Of a DNA stretch of 64,000 nt, positions 56,763 through 64,000 are shown piece after piece. How positions within the stretch are numbered: the first letter of the stretch is position 1; the number at the start of each line of letters is the position of its first letter. The stretch is taken from assembly GCF_009833085.1 (NCBI RefSeq), contig NZ_QRBZ01000011.1:35199-99198 (forward strand), in the 5' to 3' direction. Position numbers and translations under genes: made by a program. The notes below the pieces were generated by a model. The model saw only the letters and a list, made by a program, of their open reading frames with translations. It did not search any database and had not been told where the DNA came from. Source of the DNA: Nitrosomonas oligotropha (GTDB lineage: Bacteria > Pseudomonadota > Gammaproteobacteria > Burkholderiales > Nitrosomonadaceae).

Positions 56763-56944
56763 TTTAGTTTAACCCCAGTTTGTTTTTCGATTGCTGACAG
56801 CAAACCTTTCCCTATCTCTGTAGAGCCATGCACGGGCACCGGAACACTGTGGTCGTTCTTACTCATAATGTGATGGCTTCCGCGAATGCGGCTGAGTTGC
56901 CATCCTTCATTTTCCAGTTTTTTGATGATTTGTTTGCCGTTCAT
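56759..56944 (-). CDS. hicA: HicA-family mRNA interferase toxin
   Basis: 61 residues from the Met at 56944. dsRBD-like HicA fold with the catalytic His in RIRGSHHIMSKNDHSVPVPV and GSTEIGKGLLSAIEKQTGV. Translation-dependent mRNA cleavage in the family. First gene of the hicAB pair; the open frame begins at 56962 but MNGKQIIKKLENEGW is the usual start. Both genes look intact inside the decayed prophage. Confidence 0.92.
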   Translation of the reverse strand: MNGKQIIKKLENEGWQLSRIRGSHHIMSKNDHSVPVPVHGSTEIGKGLLSAIEKQTGVKLK

Positions 56945-57031
56945 GGTATAAAGATATATCAAAATAGATGCATTGTCAAATGATTATCTAACCGAAAAAC
57001 TCATCAAATACAGTTCCGTAAGCGTCTTACC

Positions 57032-57502
57032 ATGCCGTTTATGACGAATTCAACAGACACCAATTTTCTGAATATCGAAAACGACGCTCACGGCGGCGCT
57101 TTCGGTAAAAATTCCATTCCAGAACCAACACAAGCGTAGTGCTTGGCCGGAAACTACAAAGTGGGCAGAGTCTCTTTGCACGGCCTTTCCATAGCCATTG
57201 AACAGCCGCGCGGCACGTATCGCACCGGTATCGATCAAAAGACTGGCAAGCGATGGTCTTCTCGCATGGCCGCACATTACGGCTACATCAGCCGCACCAA
57301 GGGCGCGGACGGTGATGGTGTTGATTGTTTTGTCGGCCCATACCCGCAATCTGAGACCGCTTACGCCATCAGTCAGTACATTGATGGCCGCTTCGACGAA
57401 CACAAGATTATGCTGGCTTTCCCTGATGAAGAAAGTGCCAGGAATGCTTATCTGCATAGCTACCAGGCGCATACGTCACACCGGATCGCGCAACCTGCTT
57501 AG
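57032..57502 (+). pseudogene. Phage polyvalent-protein fragment (pyrophosphatase-like) with nonsense codon
   Basis: From ATG 57032 the frame reads NFLNIENDAHGGAFGKNSIP EPTQA, meets TAG at 57137-57139, and continues in frame CLAGNYKVGRVSLHGLSIAI, KTGKRWSSRMAAHYGYISRT, KGADGDGVDCFVGPYP, the inorganic-pyrophosphatase-like domain of polyvalent phage proteins. A TTG at 57143 could restart. Together with the next ORF it looks like a cut-down piece of a very large protein. Confidence 0.65.
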
Positions 57503-57512
57503 AACCCCGGAA

Positions 57513-58199
57513 ATGAAAGCCAAATATCCAGATATCGATAACCAGCCGCGCGAAGAGTTTGACTCCGCAAATCCCGATTCGCTTATCGTTTTAGATCAAG
57601 TGTCTGGAGTGGAGAAAATAAAGCTTATCAAGGAAGCTGCGGCCATCCGTTTAAATCTGCAAACTGTTCAATCCAGCGTGGAGAAACTGAAAATGGTTAA
57701 ACGCGTAAGTGAAATTCGCGGCATCTTGGGCCTTGGCGGGGGCGATGACGAAAAACCAAAGCCAAACGAACCGGAAGTGCAGCCACAACCAGCCACCACG
57801 GAAGATGTTAACAGGGTCATGCCGCTGCTAAAGCAGTTCATTGGGGAAGCGCAATTATTGGTAATAAGTTCCGCCATGAACGGAGAGGATGGGCAGTCTT
57901 TCAAGGATAAATTAATCGAGATTGCCAACACAATACAGGCCATGCTGAAAACTTACGGCCAAGATGGCATGGGCGATGACGCAATCGCTTATTTGCACTA
58001 TTTCAAAGGATCTGGTGATTGGTATATCACCGAGAAGGATATGGAGGATGAGCAATTGCAGGCTTTTGGGCTTGCAAATCTCGGGCAGGGTGGCGAACTT
58101 GGCTATATCAGCATTCAGGATTTGATTGATGCCGGTGTCGAATTGGATTTGCACTGGAACCCCAAAACTCTGAAGATTATTAGAGGTGGCGAAGACTGA
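57513..58199 (+). CDS. Polyvalent-protein C-terminal remnant (DUF2958-like)
   Basis: 228 residues from ATG 57513. Helical middle (VSGVEKIKLIKEAAAIRLNL), an acidic Pro-rich linker, and the C-terminal AYLHYFKGSGDWYITEKDME, QAFGLANLGQGGELGYISIQ, VELDLHWNPKTLKI, which recalls DUF2958 of mobile elements. The start is probably artificial, since this is the tail of a once larger gene. It is the last recognisable mobile-element gene before the chromosome-like genes. Confidence 0.6.
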   Translation: MKAKYPDIDNQPREEFDSANPDSLIVLDQVSGVEKIKLIKEAAAIRLNLQTVQSSVEKLKMVKRVSEIRGILGLGGGDDEKPKPNEPEVQPQPATTEDVNRVMPLLKQFIGEAQLLVISSAMNGEDGQSFKDKLIEIANTIQAMLKTYGQDGMGDDAIAYLHYFKGSGDWYITEKDMEDEQLQAFGLANLGQGGELGYISIQDLIDAGVELDLHWNPKTLKIIRGGED

Positions 58200-58304
58200 G
58201 AAAGTCAGTAAGTGATCATCGGCATAGCCTTGCCTTACAATTACCTCTTGCTTCTTATGAAAAGGTATGCGAAGAATTACTTTTATTATTGAGGGGCAGG
58301 GCTA

Positions 58305-59021
58305 ATGGAAGCCATTCAGAATATCGACCTGATTTCCCTGGGTGATACCATAATCAGTCTTTTCACTGCTTTTGTTCTTGGCGGAGTAATCGGCCTGGAA
58401 CGTCAGTACCGCCAGCGTACAGCCGGTTTGCGTACTAATGTGTTGGTGGCAGTGGGCGCGGCCATCTTTGTGGATACGGCATATCGATTGTATGGTCACG
58501 ATGGGGCAGTGCATGTTATGGCGTATGTAGTCTCCGGAATTGGTTTCCTCGGTGCCGGGGTTATCATGCGCGAAGAAGGTAATGTGCGTGGACTCAACAC
58601 TGCCGCAACGCTTTGGTGTTCTGCTGCAGTCGGTGCTTGCGCGGGTGCGGATCTAGTTCTCGAATCTATACTTTCCGCAGCATTCGTACTTGCGACCAAT
58701 ACGTTACTGCGCCCTGTCGTTGACCGAATCAATAGGCAACCGCTTAATATTCCGGCCGTGGAAGTGACCAATACAATTTATGTCATAGCACCGATAAAGC
58801 ATCGGAAAGATGCTTTACTCACCTTGGAGCAATTTCTTGAAGAAGCAAATTATCCGATACACGATTTAGTAATTCAGCCTTTTAGTACAAACGAAATCGA
58901 AATTAAAGCAACATTGGCGGCGGCATCGATAGAAAGAAATGATCTTGAGCGGGTGGCGCAACAGCTTTTAGCAACAGATTTCATTAGCCAAGCATTCTGG
59001 AGTCCTAGTACTACAGAGTAG
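58305..59021 (+). CDS. MgtC/SapB-family membrane protein
   Basis: 238 residues. About four to five helices in the first 150 residues with family motifs FVLGGVIGLERQYRQRTAGL RTN, GIGFLGAGVIMREEGNVRGL NTAATLWCSAAVG; the C-terminal ~85 residues form an ACT-like cytoplasmic domain. MgtC proteins modulate ATP synthase/phosphate and Mg adaptation in the family. No Mg-leader structure was recognised in the 105 bases upstream. Confidence 0.93.
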   Translation: MEAIQNIDLISLGDTIISLFTAFVLGGVIGLERQYRQRTAGLRTNVLVAVGAAIFVDTAYRLYGHDGAVHVMAYVVSGIGFLGAGVIMREEGNVRGLNTAATLWCSAAVGACAGADLVLESILSAAFVLATNTLLRPVVDRINRQPLNIPAVEVTNTIYVIAPIKHRKDALLTLEQFLEEANYPIHDLVIQPFSTNEIEIKATLAAASIERNDLERVAQQLLATDFISQAFWSPSTTE

Positions 59022-59462
59022 TCGAGATAAACATTCTTGCAGCCTTCGAAGTCAGCTTAGCCAGATACGATATCCATTTTTCCGGATCTACGTTATTTCA
59101 TTACTGTTGGGCAATAAAAAACCCGCTTGGGTGAGTTTGGTGAATGATACCTTTTGCTAAATAAATTATATTAACTGAGTGCAGTTACAGCATATTTCTT
59201 ATCAGAAACAGCCCTGTGGAGCGTTCTTCGTTCCGCAGGGTTTTTTCTTTTCCAGAGCTGGAATTTGATCAATTTGTCGTTCATTCTTACGAAAAGATAA
59301 TGTTTTTTCCGACGAAAGTTATCAGTGTTTCCTACAATAATTCATTGATTGATCAAATGAATATCTTTTTTGCTCTTATTTTTTAATATACAAATATACT
59401 TGATGATTTAAACTTTAGAACAATAGATTTTTCATCAATTGACTCAGTGGAAGAAATGAACA
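59022..59462. other. AT-rich intergenic region before the EAL gene
   Basis: 440 bases without a supportable gene. A terminator lies at 59212-59246; the final 150 bases are very AT-rich and probably contain the promoter of the signalling operon, but no clear -35/-10 pair stands out. The ATG at 59463 is preceded by GGAAGAA. Confidence 0.5.
59212..59246 (+). terminator. Rho-independent terminator
   Basis: CCCTGTGGA ... TTCCGCAGGG followed by TTTTTTC: a GC-rich stem with one mismatch and a T-run, about 190 bases beyond the MgtC gene. Confidence 0.8.
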
Positions 59463-60689
59463 ATGGAAGGAAACTACTTAAGTGTTCTGGTTGTTGAAGA
59501 TGATAACTTTCAGCGACAGATGATAGTGAAAATGCTGCATTCCATTTTGAATGTGCAGTCGATCAAGGAGGCAAGCAATGGAAAATGCGCATTGGAGATA
59601 ATCCGAGAACATAAAGAGAAACCTATCGATATTGTGATATGCGACTTAAATATGCCGCAAATGGATGGCTTAGAATTTTTTCGTCATATTGGTGAAGAGC
59701 AGCATAACATTTCTATTATTATAATTAGCGCCCTAAGCAGTAAACTTGTGCAATCGGCTGGCAAGATGGCGCGGATGTACGGCGTCAAGTTACTGGGTGC
59801 AATTGAGAAACCGATTTATGCGGTTAAACTCAAGGAACTGTTCATCCAGTATGAGCGCTCTGAGAACAAATGGTACTCACACGGGGGAAACGCAATCAGT
59901 TTCTCGCTGAATGAAATCATGCAGGGGATACGTGCGAAGCAGTTTGAACCTGTCTTCCAACCGAAAATAGACATGCAGACAAATCGTCTGATCGGTGCTG
60001 AAGCATTGGCGCGGTGGAATCATCCGGAACTTGGTTTAATCTCGCCGTATGCCTTTATTCCGGCGCTTGAGCAGAATAACCAGATCGATGAGTTAACTTT
60101 TCTGATACTGGAGAAAGCCGCTTCAGCATGTCGCTTACTTCACGACGCCGGTCACAAAATCAACCTGTCGGTGAATCTTTCATTGGCATCGCTAGATGAT
60201 ATTACACTGGCGGATAAAATTACTGGGGTTGTGAAAGAAGCAGGTATAGATCCTCGCTATATTACCCTGGAAATAACTGAAACTGCCGCAATGTCAGGAG
60301 TTGCGTATTCATTGGAGAACCTGACACGTTTGTGCATGAATGGGTTTGAATTGTCGATCGATGATTATGGAACCGGTTATTCCAGTTTACAACAACTCAC
60401 CCGAATTGCATTTAGCGAGCTCAAAATCGATCAGTCATTCATCCAGGATTCTATTGCTAATGAAATGGCGCGGATCGTGGTGAAATCGAGTATCGACATG
60501 GCTCGTGAATTGAGTGTGAAGAGCGTTGCCGAAGGGGTTGAGACGCAGCAGGATTGGGATATGCTTAAGAATATGGGGTGTGATGTAGTGCAAGGCTACT
60601 TTGTTTCAAAGCCCATGAGTTTAGCTTCATTTATCAAGTATTCTGCCGAAAACTCTCCTAGATATAAAAATTCCCAGCTATTGTTTTAA
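59463..60689 (+). CDS. Receiver-EAL c-di-GMP phosphodiesterase
   Basis: 408 residues. Receiver domain (~5-125) with acidic VVEDDNFQRQM and phospho-Asp in VICDLNMPQMDG (about D61). EAL domain (~145-395) has all catalytic signatures: GAEALARWNHPE, NLSLASL, LEITETA, SIDDYGTGYSSLQQ, KIDQSFI, AEGVETQQ, VQGYFVSKP. It should hydrolyse c-di-GMP to pGpG under control of phosphorylation. The hybrid kinase gene begins 12 bases after its stop and is the likely phosphodonor. Confidence 0.94.
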   Translation: MEGNYLSVLVVEDDNFQRQMIVKMLHSILNVQSIKEASNGKCALEIIREHKEKPIDIVICDLNMPQMDGLEFFRHIGEEQHNISIIIISALSSKLVQSAGKMARMYGVKLLGAIEKPIYAVKLKELFIQYERSENKWYSHGGNAISFSLNEIMQGIRAKQFEPVFQPKIDMQTNRLIGAEALARWNHPELGLISPYAFIPALEQNNQIDELTFLILEKAASACRLLHDAGHKINLSVNLSLASLDDITLADKITGVVKEAGIDPRYITLEITETAAMSGVAYSLENLTRLCMNGFELSIDDYGTGYSSLQQLTRIAFSELKIDQSFIQDSIANEMARIVVKSSIDMARELSVKSVAEGVETQQDWDMLKNMGCDVVQGYFVSKPMSLASFIKYSAENSPRYKNSQLLF

Positions 60690-60701
60690 ATTTTTCCTTA
60701 G

Positions 60702-63200
60702 ATGAGTAATCAGACTAACATTGATGGTCCTAGCGGACATTCACCCAGTTTGTGGTATAGCAGTGCTATGGAACAATTGGTGGAAGTGGTGCAAATGTTA
60801 TCCATGGCGAGAGACTTACCGACGGTAATGGAAATTGTCCGCCATGCGGCGCGCAAATTAACAGGAGCGGACGGCGCCACATTCGTATTGCGCGAAAACG
60901 GTATGTGTTTTTATGCCGAGGAAGACGCCATAAGCCCGCTATGGAAAGGGCAGCGTTTCCCGATGAGTGCATGCATCAGCGGTTGGACCATGATAAACCG
61001 TCAGTCGGCCGTGATCGAGGATATTTATGCTGACTCTCGTATTCCCGCGGATGCTTATCGTCCTACTTTTGTACGTAGCCTTGCCATGGTGCCAATACGC
61101 ACGCTCGATCCAATCGGCGCCATAGGGAACTACTGGGCCGAGCAGTATCATCCAACGCTCGAACAGATAAAAGTATTGCAAGCGCTTGCCGATACCACTG
61201 CAGTTGCCCTGGAAAATGTTCGAGTTTACGAAGAACTTGAGCAACGGGTAGAACAGCGGACTTTGGAATTGCAATCGATCCTTGATAACGTGCAAGTTGG
61301 AGTTATATTTGCCGTCGATGGCCGGGTAGTGAGGACGAACCCTAAAGTGGCTGAGATATTCCGTTTCATTACTGCAGGCGCTCTACTGGATATACCACTT
61401 AGAAGCTTATTCTGTAAACCCAATAAGGATGATTCATTGATTGATATTGCCAGACCATATCTGGATAAAAATCAAGTATTCAACATCGAATCGAATTTGC
61501 TGCGCCAGGATGGAGAAAATTTCTGGGCGCACCTTATTGCCAAATCGTTGCATCTCGGTAGTTATCCGGGCGGGGAAATCTGGGTTATTCACGATATCAA
61601 CGAAATGAAGATCAAAGAAAGGAAACTCAAAGAACTGAAAAAATCCGCTGAGACGGCAAATCAGGCAAAGGATTCTTTTCTGGCGACAATGAGTCACGAA
61701 ATCCGCACGCCTCTGGCTGGAATGCTTGGAATGCTGGAGCTTCTTTCTATGACGCATTTGGATAATGAGCAACAGTCGACATTGGATGCCGCCTGGAATT
61801 CTGGCAGGGGATTGCTGCGAATTGTCAGCGATATTTTGGATTGGTCTAAAATCGAAGAAGGCAAACTGGAACTGTCGATGCGCCCAACATCGATCAGACG
61901 GCTATTGCAGGAAGTGGTGAATACCTATTCGCGCGCTGCCAGTACTAAAAATCTAGTATTGTGGCAACAAGCCGATGACCGTATTGGTTCTTCCCATATC
62001 GTTGATCCACTGCGTCTTTCGCAAGTTCTGAACAATTTTGTTAGCAATGCTATCAAGTTTACCCAAGGTGGTGAAGTTGTAGTGCGTGCCGAATTGATAG
62101 ATCGAACGGAAAACGGGGAGCGGATACGTTTTTCAGTTAGTGACACCGGTATAGGAATCGATGAGAAGACGCAACGGAAATTGTTCCAACGTTACCGTCA
62201 AGGCAATGCTGATACGGCTCGAATGTACGGTGGAACGGGATTAGGGTTGGCGATTTGCCGCCGCCTTGCGGAATTGATGGATGGATCCATTGAACTCGAT
62301 AGTAAACCTGAGCAAGGATCAACATTCAGCATCATTCTGGCGCTGCCGCTAGGTGATGCACCCGGAGAAGTTGTGCGGTATCTCGATCACGAGACCGAAC
62401 AACGCAGGGTTCTACCACTGTTCGAGCAAAGCGCGGATTCGCCGCTGGTGCTGGCAGTGGACGACCATCCGATCAATCGCGATTTGCTGGCGCGTCAAAT
62501 CAAGTTGCTCGGCTTGCGCGTCAGAACCGCCGAGAATGGCCGAGAAGCGCTGCATATGTGGCGTAACGGCCAGTTTGCGTTAGTGATTACGGATTGCCAC
62601 ATGCCGGAAATGGATGGTTATGGTTTGGCAAAGTCGATTCGCAAGATTGAGTCTGATCAGAAATTAAAACCTATTCCGATTATCGCTTGGACGGCAAATG
62701 CGCTTGATGAAGAGGTTCGAAATTGCCGTGCTGCAGGTATGAATGAATTGCTGGTAAAACCTGCAAATTTGGCGCAGCTTAAAGCCGTACTGGTAAAATC
62801 TCTGTCAATTGCTTTAACCGGAAAGAATGAAACCCGAGCGTTAGTAGAATCGGAGCTTTGTGATAAAACCCGTGTAATAGATTTTTCAGAATTAAGCAAA
62901 GTTGTTCCTGATGCAGCTGATCATATTCAAGTTTTGAGGGATTTCCAGGTTCATATCCGCAATGACTACAATGAGTTGCTTGAAATACTAGAAAAAGATG
63001 AATTGGTTATTGTGGGTGAAATTGCGCATCGTATGGTTGGTTCCAGCCGGATGGTCGGCGCTAAACAATTAGCCAAAGCTTGCAAAGCAGTTGAGTGGTC
63101 CGCTCGCAGAAAAGATTCAGCCGGCACCAAAAAAGCGAGGGAATTATTGGATGATGCCATCAAACTGTTCGATAACTTCTTGTTGCAGAAAACTGATTAA
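60702..63200 (+). CDS. Hybrid histidine kinase GAF-PAS-HisKA-HATPase-REC-HPt
   Basis: 832 residues. GAF (~25-175), short coiled coil, PAS (~190-300), HisKA with His about residue 332 (FLATMSHEIRTPLAGMLGML), HATPase (NNFVSNAIKFTQGG, DTGIGIDE, GTGLGLAICRRL), receiver with Asp about 631 (LVITDCHMPEMDGYG), and C-terminal HPt with His about 776 (VGEIAHRMVGSSRMVGA). No membrane segments: a cytoplasmic multistep phosphorelay. The HPt can pass phosphate to the neighbouring receiver-EAL protein (inference from gene order). Confidence 0.94.
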   Translation: MSNQTNIDGPSGHSPSLWYSSAMEQLVEVVQMLSMARDLPTVMEIVRHAARKLTGADGATFVLRENGMCFYAEEDAISPLWKGQRFPMSACISGWTMINRQSAVIEDIYADSRIPADAYRPTFVRSLAMVPIRTLDPIGAIGNYWAEQYHPTLEQIKVLQALADTTAVALENVRVYEELEQRVEQRTLELQSILDNVQVGVIFAVDGRVVRTNPKVAEIFRFITAGALLDIPLRSLFCKPNKDDSLIDIARPYLDKNQVFNIESNLLRQDGENFWAHLIAKSLHLGSYPGGEIWVIHDINEMKIKERKLKELKKSAETANQAKDSFLATMSHEIRTPLAGMLGMLELLSMTHLDNEQQSTLDAAWNSGRGLLRIVSDILDWSKIEEGKLELSMRPTSIRRLLQEVVNTYSRAASTKNLVLWQQADDRIGSSHIVDPLRLSQVLNNFVSNAIKFTQGGEVVVRAELIDRTENGERIRFSVSDTGIGIDEKTQRKLFQRYRQGNADTARMYGGTGLGLAICRRLAELMDGSIELDSKPEQGSTFSIILALPLGDAPGEVVRYLDHETEQRRVLPLFEQSADSPLVLAVDDHPINRDLLARQIKLLGLRVRTAENGREALHMWRNGQFALVITDCHMPEMDGYGLAKSIRKIESDQKLKPIPIIAWTANALDEEVRNCRAAGMNELLVKPANLAQLKAVLVKSLSIALTGKNETRALVESELCDKTRVIDFSELSKVVPDAADHIQVLRDFQVHIRNDYNELLEILEKDELVIVGEIAHRMVGSSRMVGAKQLAKACKAVEWSARRKDSAGTKKARELLDDAIKLFDNFLLQKTD

Positions 63201-63240
63201 AAATCCGCTCTGATTATAATTAATTACGCAATTAGAGTGG
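63198..63240 (-). terminator. Hairpin terminator on the minus strand
   Basis: CCGCTCTGATT and AATTAGAGTGG pair over 11 positions with two wobbles; on the minus strand the stem is followed by ATTTTT. It starts at the stop codon of the hybrid kinase and could end the minus-strand remnant that begins at 63595. Confidence 0.5.
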
Positions 63241-63328
63241 AGTATTCAAATAATTATCTTCAATTCTCGACAGCTTCTCTTCCTAAAAAAAGATCATTAA
63301 ATGGCCGCAATTTTATTCCGCATGACAC

Positions 63329-63595
63329 TTACAAGACAGCCCGGCCGTCAACATTGACGTGATAAATAGGCCATGGTGTCATAGAATTATCATGGTAATC
63401 TAACTGTTTATAGTCAAATACTTGAATTGTAAAATTTTTTCCTGCTAAGGTTTGTAATACACCTTAACCGTTATCATAAGGGTAGCGCAGCTCCTGCTCC
63501 GATGGTACACCGGTCAAACAATCGCTATCCATGCTATCGGAATCCGTTGATTGGTCACAAGTCGCGGCTTGCGTTTCCAGCAAATCAAACTTCAT
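63329..63595 (-). pseudogene. Small gene interrupted by in-frame TAA
   Basis: ATG 63595 opens MKFDLLETQAATCDQSTDSD ... LRYPYDNG, then TAA (63464-63466), then in the same frame GVLQTLAGKNFTIQVFDYKQ and TPWPIYHVNVDGRAVL to a stop at 63329. Both halves look coding and join without frameshift, so a sense codon probably mutated to TAA; total 88 residues. Family not recognised; acidic first half, beta-rich second half. Confidence 0.45.
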
Positions 63596-63709
63596 CTGCT
63601 ACGGTCACAGTGCACAACGTTTGAATATTGTTCCGGATACCTGCAACGCGGCTATTAATTACGGCTGGATTTCACCGAAGAAAATGTGAAGCGGAAGCAA
63701 GAATTCGCT

Positions 63710-63865
63710 TCAATCTTCAATATGAAGCATACCGTCTGAGAATGTGAAGCTTTCTTCGTCGAAAGCATCAATTAGTGGAATGTCTTCGGGAAATATTGCT
63801 TCTACGTTACTGCGATTAAAATTAACTGGTTCGGTTACACTAGTATTATCTTTTTGAATAAACAT
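63710..63865 (-). CDS. Small acidic ORF, 51 residues
   Basis: ATG 63865 with a strong AGAGAGG ribosome site seven bases upstream. Peptide MFIQKDNTSVTEPVNFNRSN then VEAIFPEDIPLIDAFDEESF and SDGMLHIED: very acidic, no signal peptide. It precedes the interrupted gene on the same strand. It could be a leader-type peptide or a small regulator; no family recognised. Confidence 0.5.
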   Translation of the reverse strand: MFIQKDNTSVTEPVNFNRSNVEAIFPEDIPLIDAFDEESFTFSDGMLHIED

Positions 63866-63915
63866 AGTTTTCCTCTCTTTGTTAATTGAAGAAATATCAT
63901 TATGTGTAAGAAATC

Positions 63916-64000
63916 TCAGGGTTGTTTACAGAGAGGTTGATAGAAATAAGCGTTGAGTATTTCATAAGGAGTGGCATTACTCAAACTCTTATGTGGCTTC
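63916..64000 (-). mobile_element. Transposase C-terminus (cut by window edge)
   Basis: The last 27 codons read KPHKSLSNATPYEILNAYFY QPLCKQP then stop, the usual ending of integrase-core (DDE) transposases of the IS3/IS481 type, where a Pro-His-x-Ser-L-x-x-x-TP motif follows the catalytic Glu. The rest of the element lies outside the window; its near end probably falls just left of 63910. Confidence 0.7.

Noticed and set aside
49428..58199. Frameshifts as sequencing errors
   Set aside because: Chromosomal genes on both sides are uninterrupted, while shifts, stops and deletions cluster only in phage genes, which fits true decay. Reads would be needed for single cases.
58200..58304. Magnesium-sensing leader or riboswitch before the MgtC-family gene
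   Set aside because: Only about 100 bases are available and no conserved leader ORF or paired elements were recognised.
63531..63689. Plus-strand 52-residue frame ending in NAAINYGWISPKKM
   Set aside because: It overlaps the minus-strand interrupted gene and has no ribosome site; the minus-strand reading continues in frame over a longer stretch. Not fully excluded.
1..64000. CRISPR arrays, rRNA genes and intact tRNA genes
   Set aside because: No regularly spaced repeats, rRNA-like sequence or complete tRNA cloverleaf was found by eye; only the two tRNA-Lys 3' fragments.

Overview
The window looks like a chromosome segment of a betaproteobacterium, most likely an ammonia oxidiser close to Nitrosomonas. 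This is inferred from a dusB-fis-purH-purD operon, a PEP-CTERM protein, a moderately GC-poor base composition and the protein flavour; no 16S gene is present to confirm it.

Layout. (1) 1-11.8 kb: the end of a minus-strand acyl-carrier-protein gene, then flgA facing away from a complete flgBCDEFGHIJ-flgKL cluster for the flagellar rod, hook, L/P rings and hook-filament junction. Two sigma-54-like sites lie between flgA and flgB and a sigma-28-like site lies in front of flgK, which suggests tiered expression. (2) 11.8-22.1 kb, mostly minus strand: dusB-fis-purH-purD, a UbiH-family monooxygenase, an ankyrin protein and a Sel1 lipoprotein (both plus strand), a class I fructose-bisphosphate aldolase, and a NarX/NarL-like sensor-regulator pair. 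(3) 22.4-31.2 kb: comEC, a second two-component pair, hslO lacking half of its zinc cysteines, and a hydrogenase-maturation cluster (protease-hupE-hypA-hypB-short hypF) with no hydrogenase structural genes beside it. (4) 31.7-42.3 kb: PEP-CTERM protein, small lipoprotein, recQ, glnA, two DUF4124 proteins, xthA, an MscS-like protein, a DinG/YoaA helicase and a small allophanate-hydrolase-like protein.

(5) 42.4-58.2 kb is an accessory region. It opens with two near-identical copies of the 3' half of a tRNA-Lys(UUU) gene about 2.2 kb apart, typical of stacked integrations at a tRNA. Between them lie an IS5-type transposase remnant and an AT-rich gene with a HEPN-type RxxxxH motif. After the second copy come a tyrosine integrase, an AlpA-like excisionase, a run of very small phage genes, a Rha/KilAC antirepressor, and a decayed prophage: frameshifted ATPase, truncated terminase subunits, broken tail-lysin/VgrG-like pieces, PAAR protein, frameshifted nuclease and polyvalent-protein remnants. 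A HicAB toxin-antitoxin module is embedded. In the middle sits an intact AT-rich pair, a DUF2971 protein and a 567-residue protein of unknown family with a C-terminal Rx5H motif. This pair is the best candidate here for an undescribed, possibly defence-related, system. No intact tRNA-Lys was found on the right, so the far boundary is unresolved.

(6) 58.3-64 kb: an MgtC-family membrane protein, a receiver-EAL phosphodiesterase followed 12 bases later by a GAF-PAS hybrid histidine kinase with receiver and HPt domains (a likely c-di-GMP signalling operon), then a short degraded stretch with a nonsense-interrupted gene, a tiny acidic ORF and the 3' end of a transposase gene cut by the window edge.
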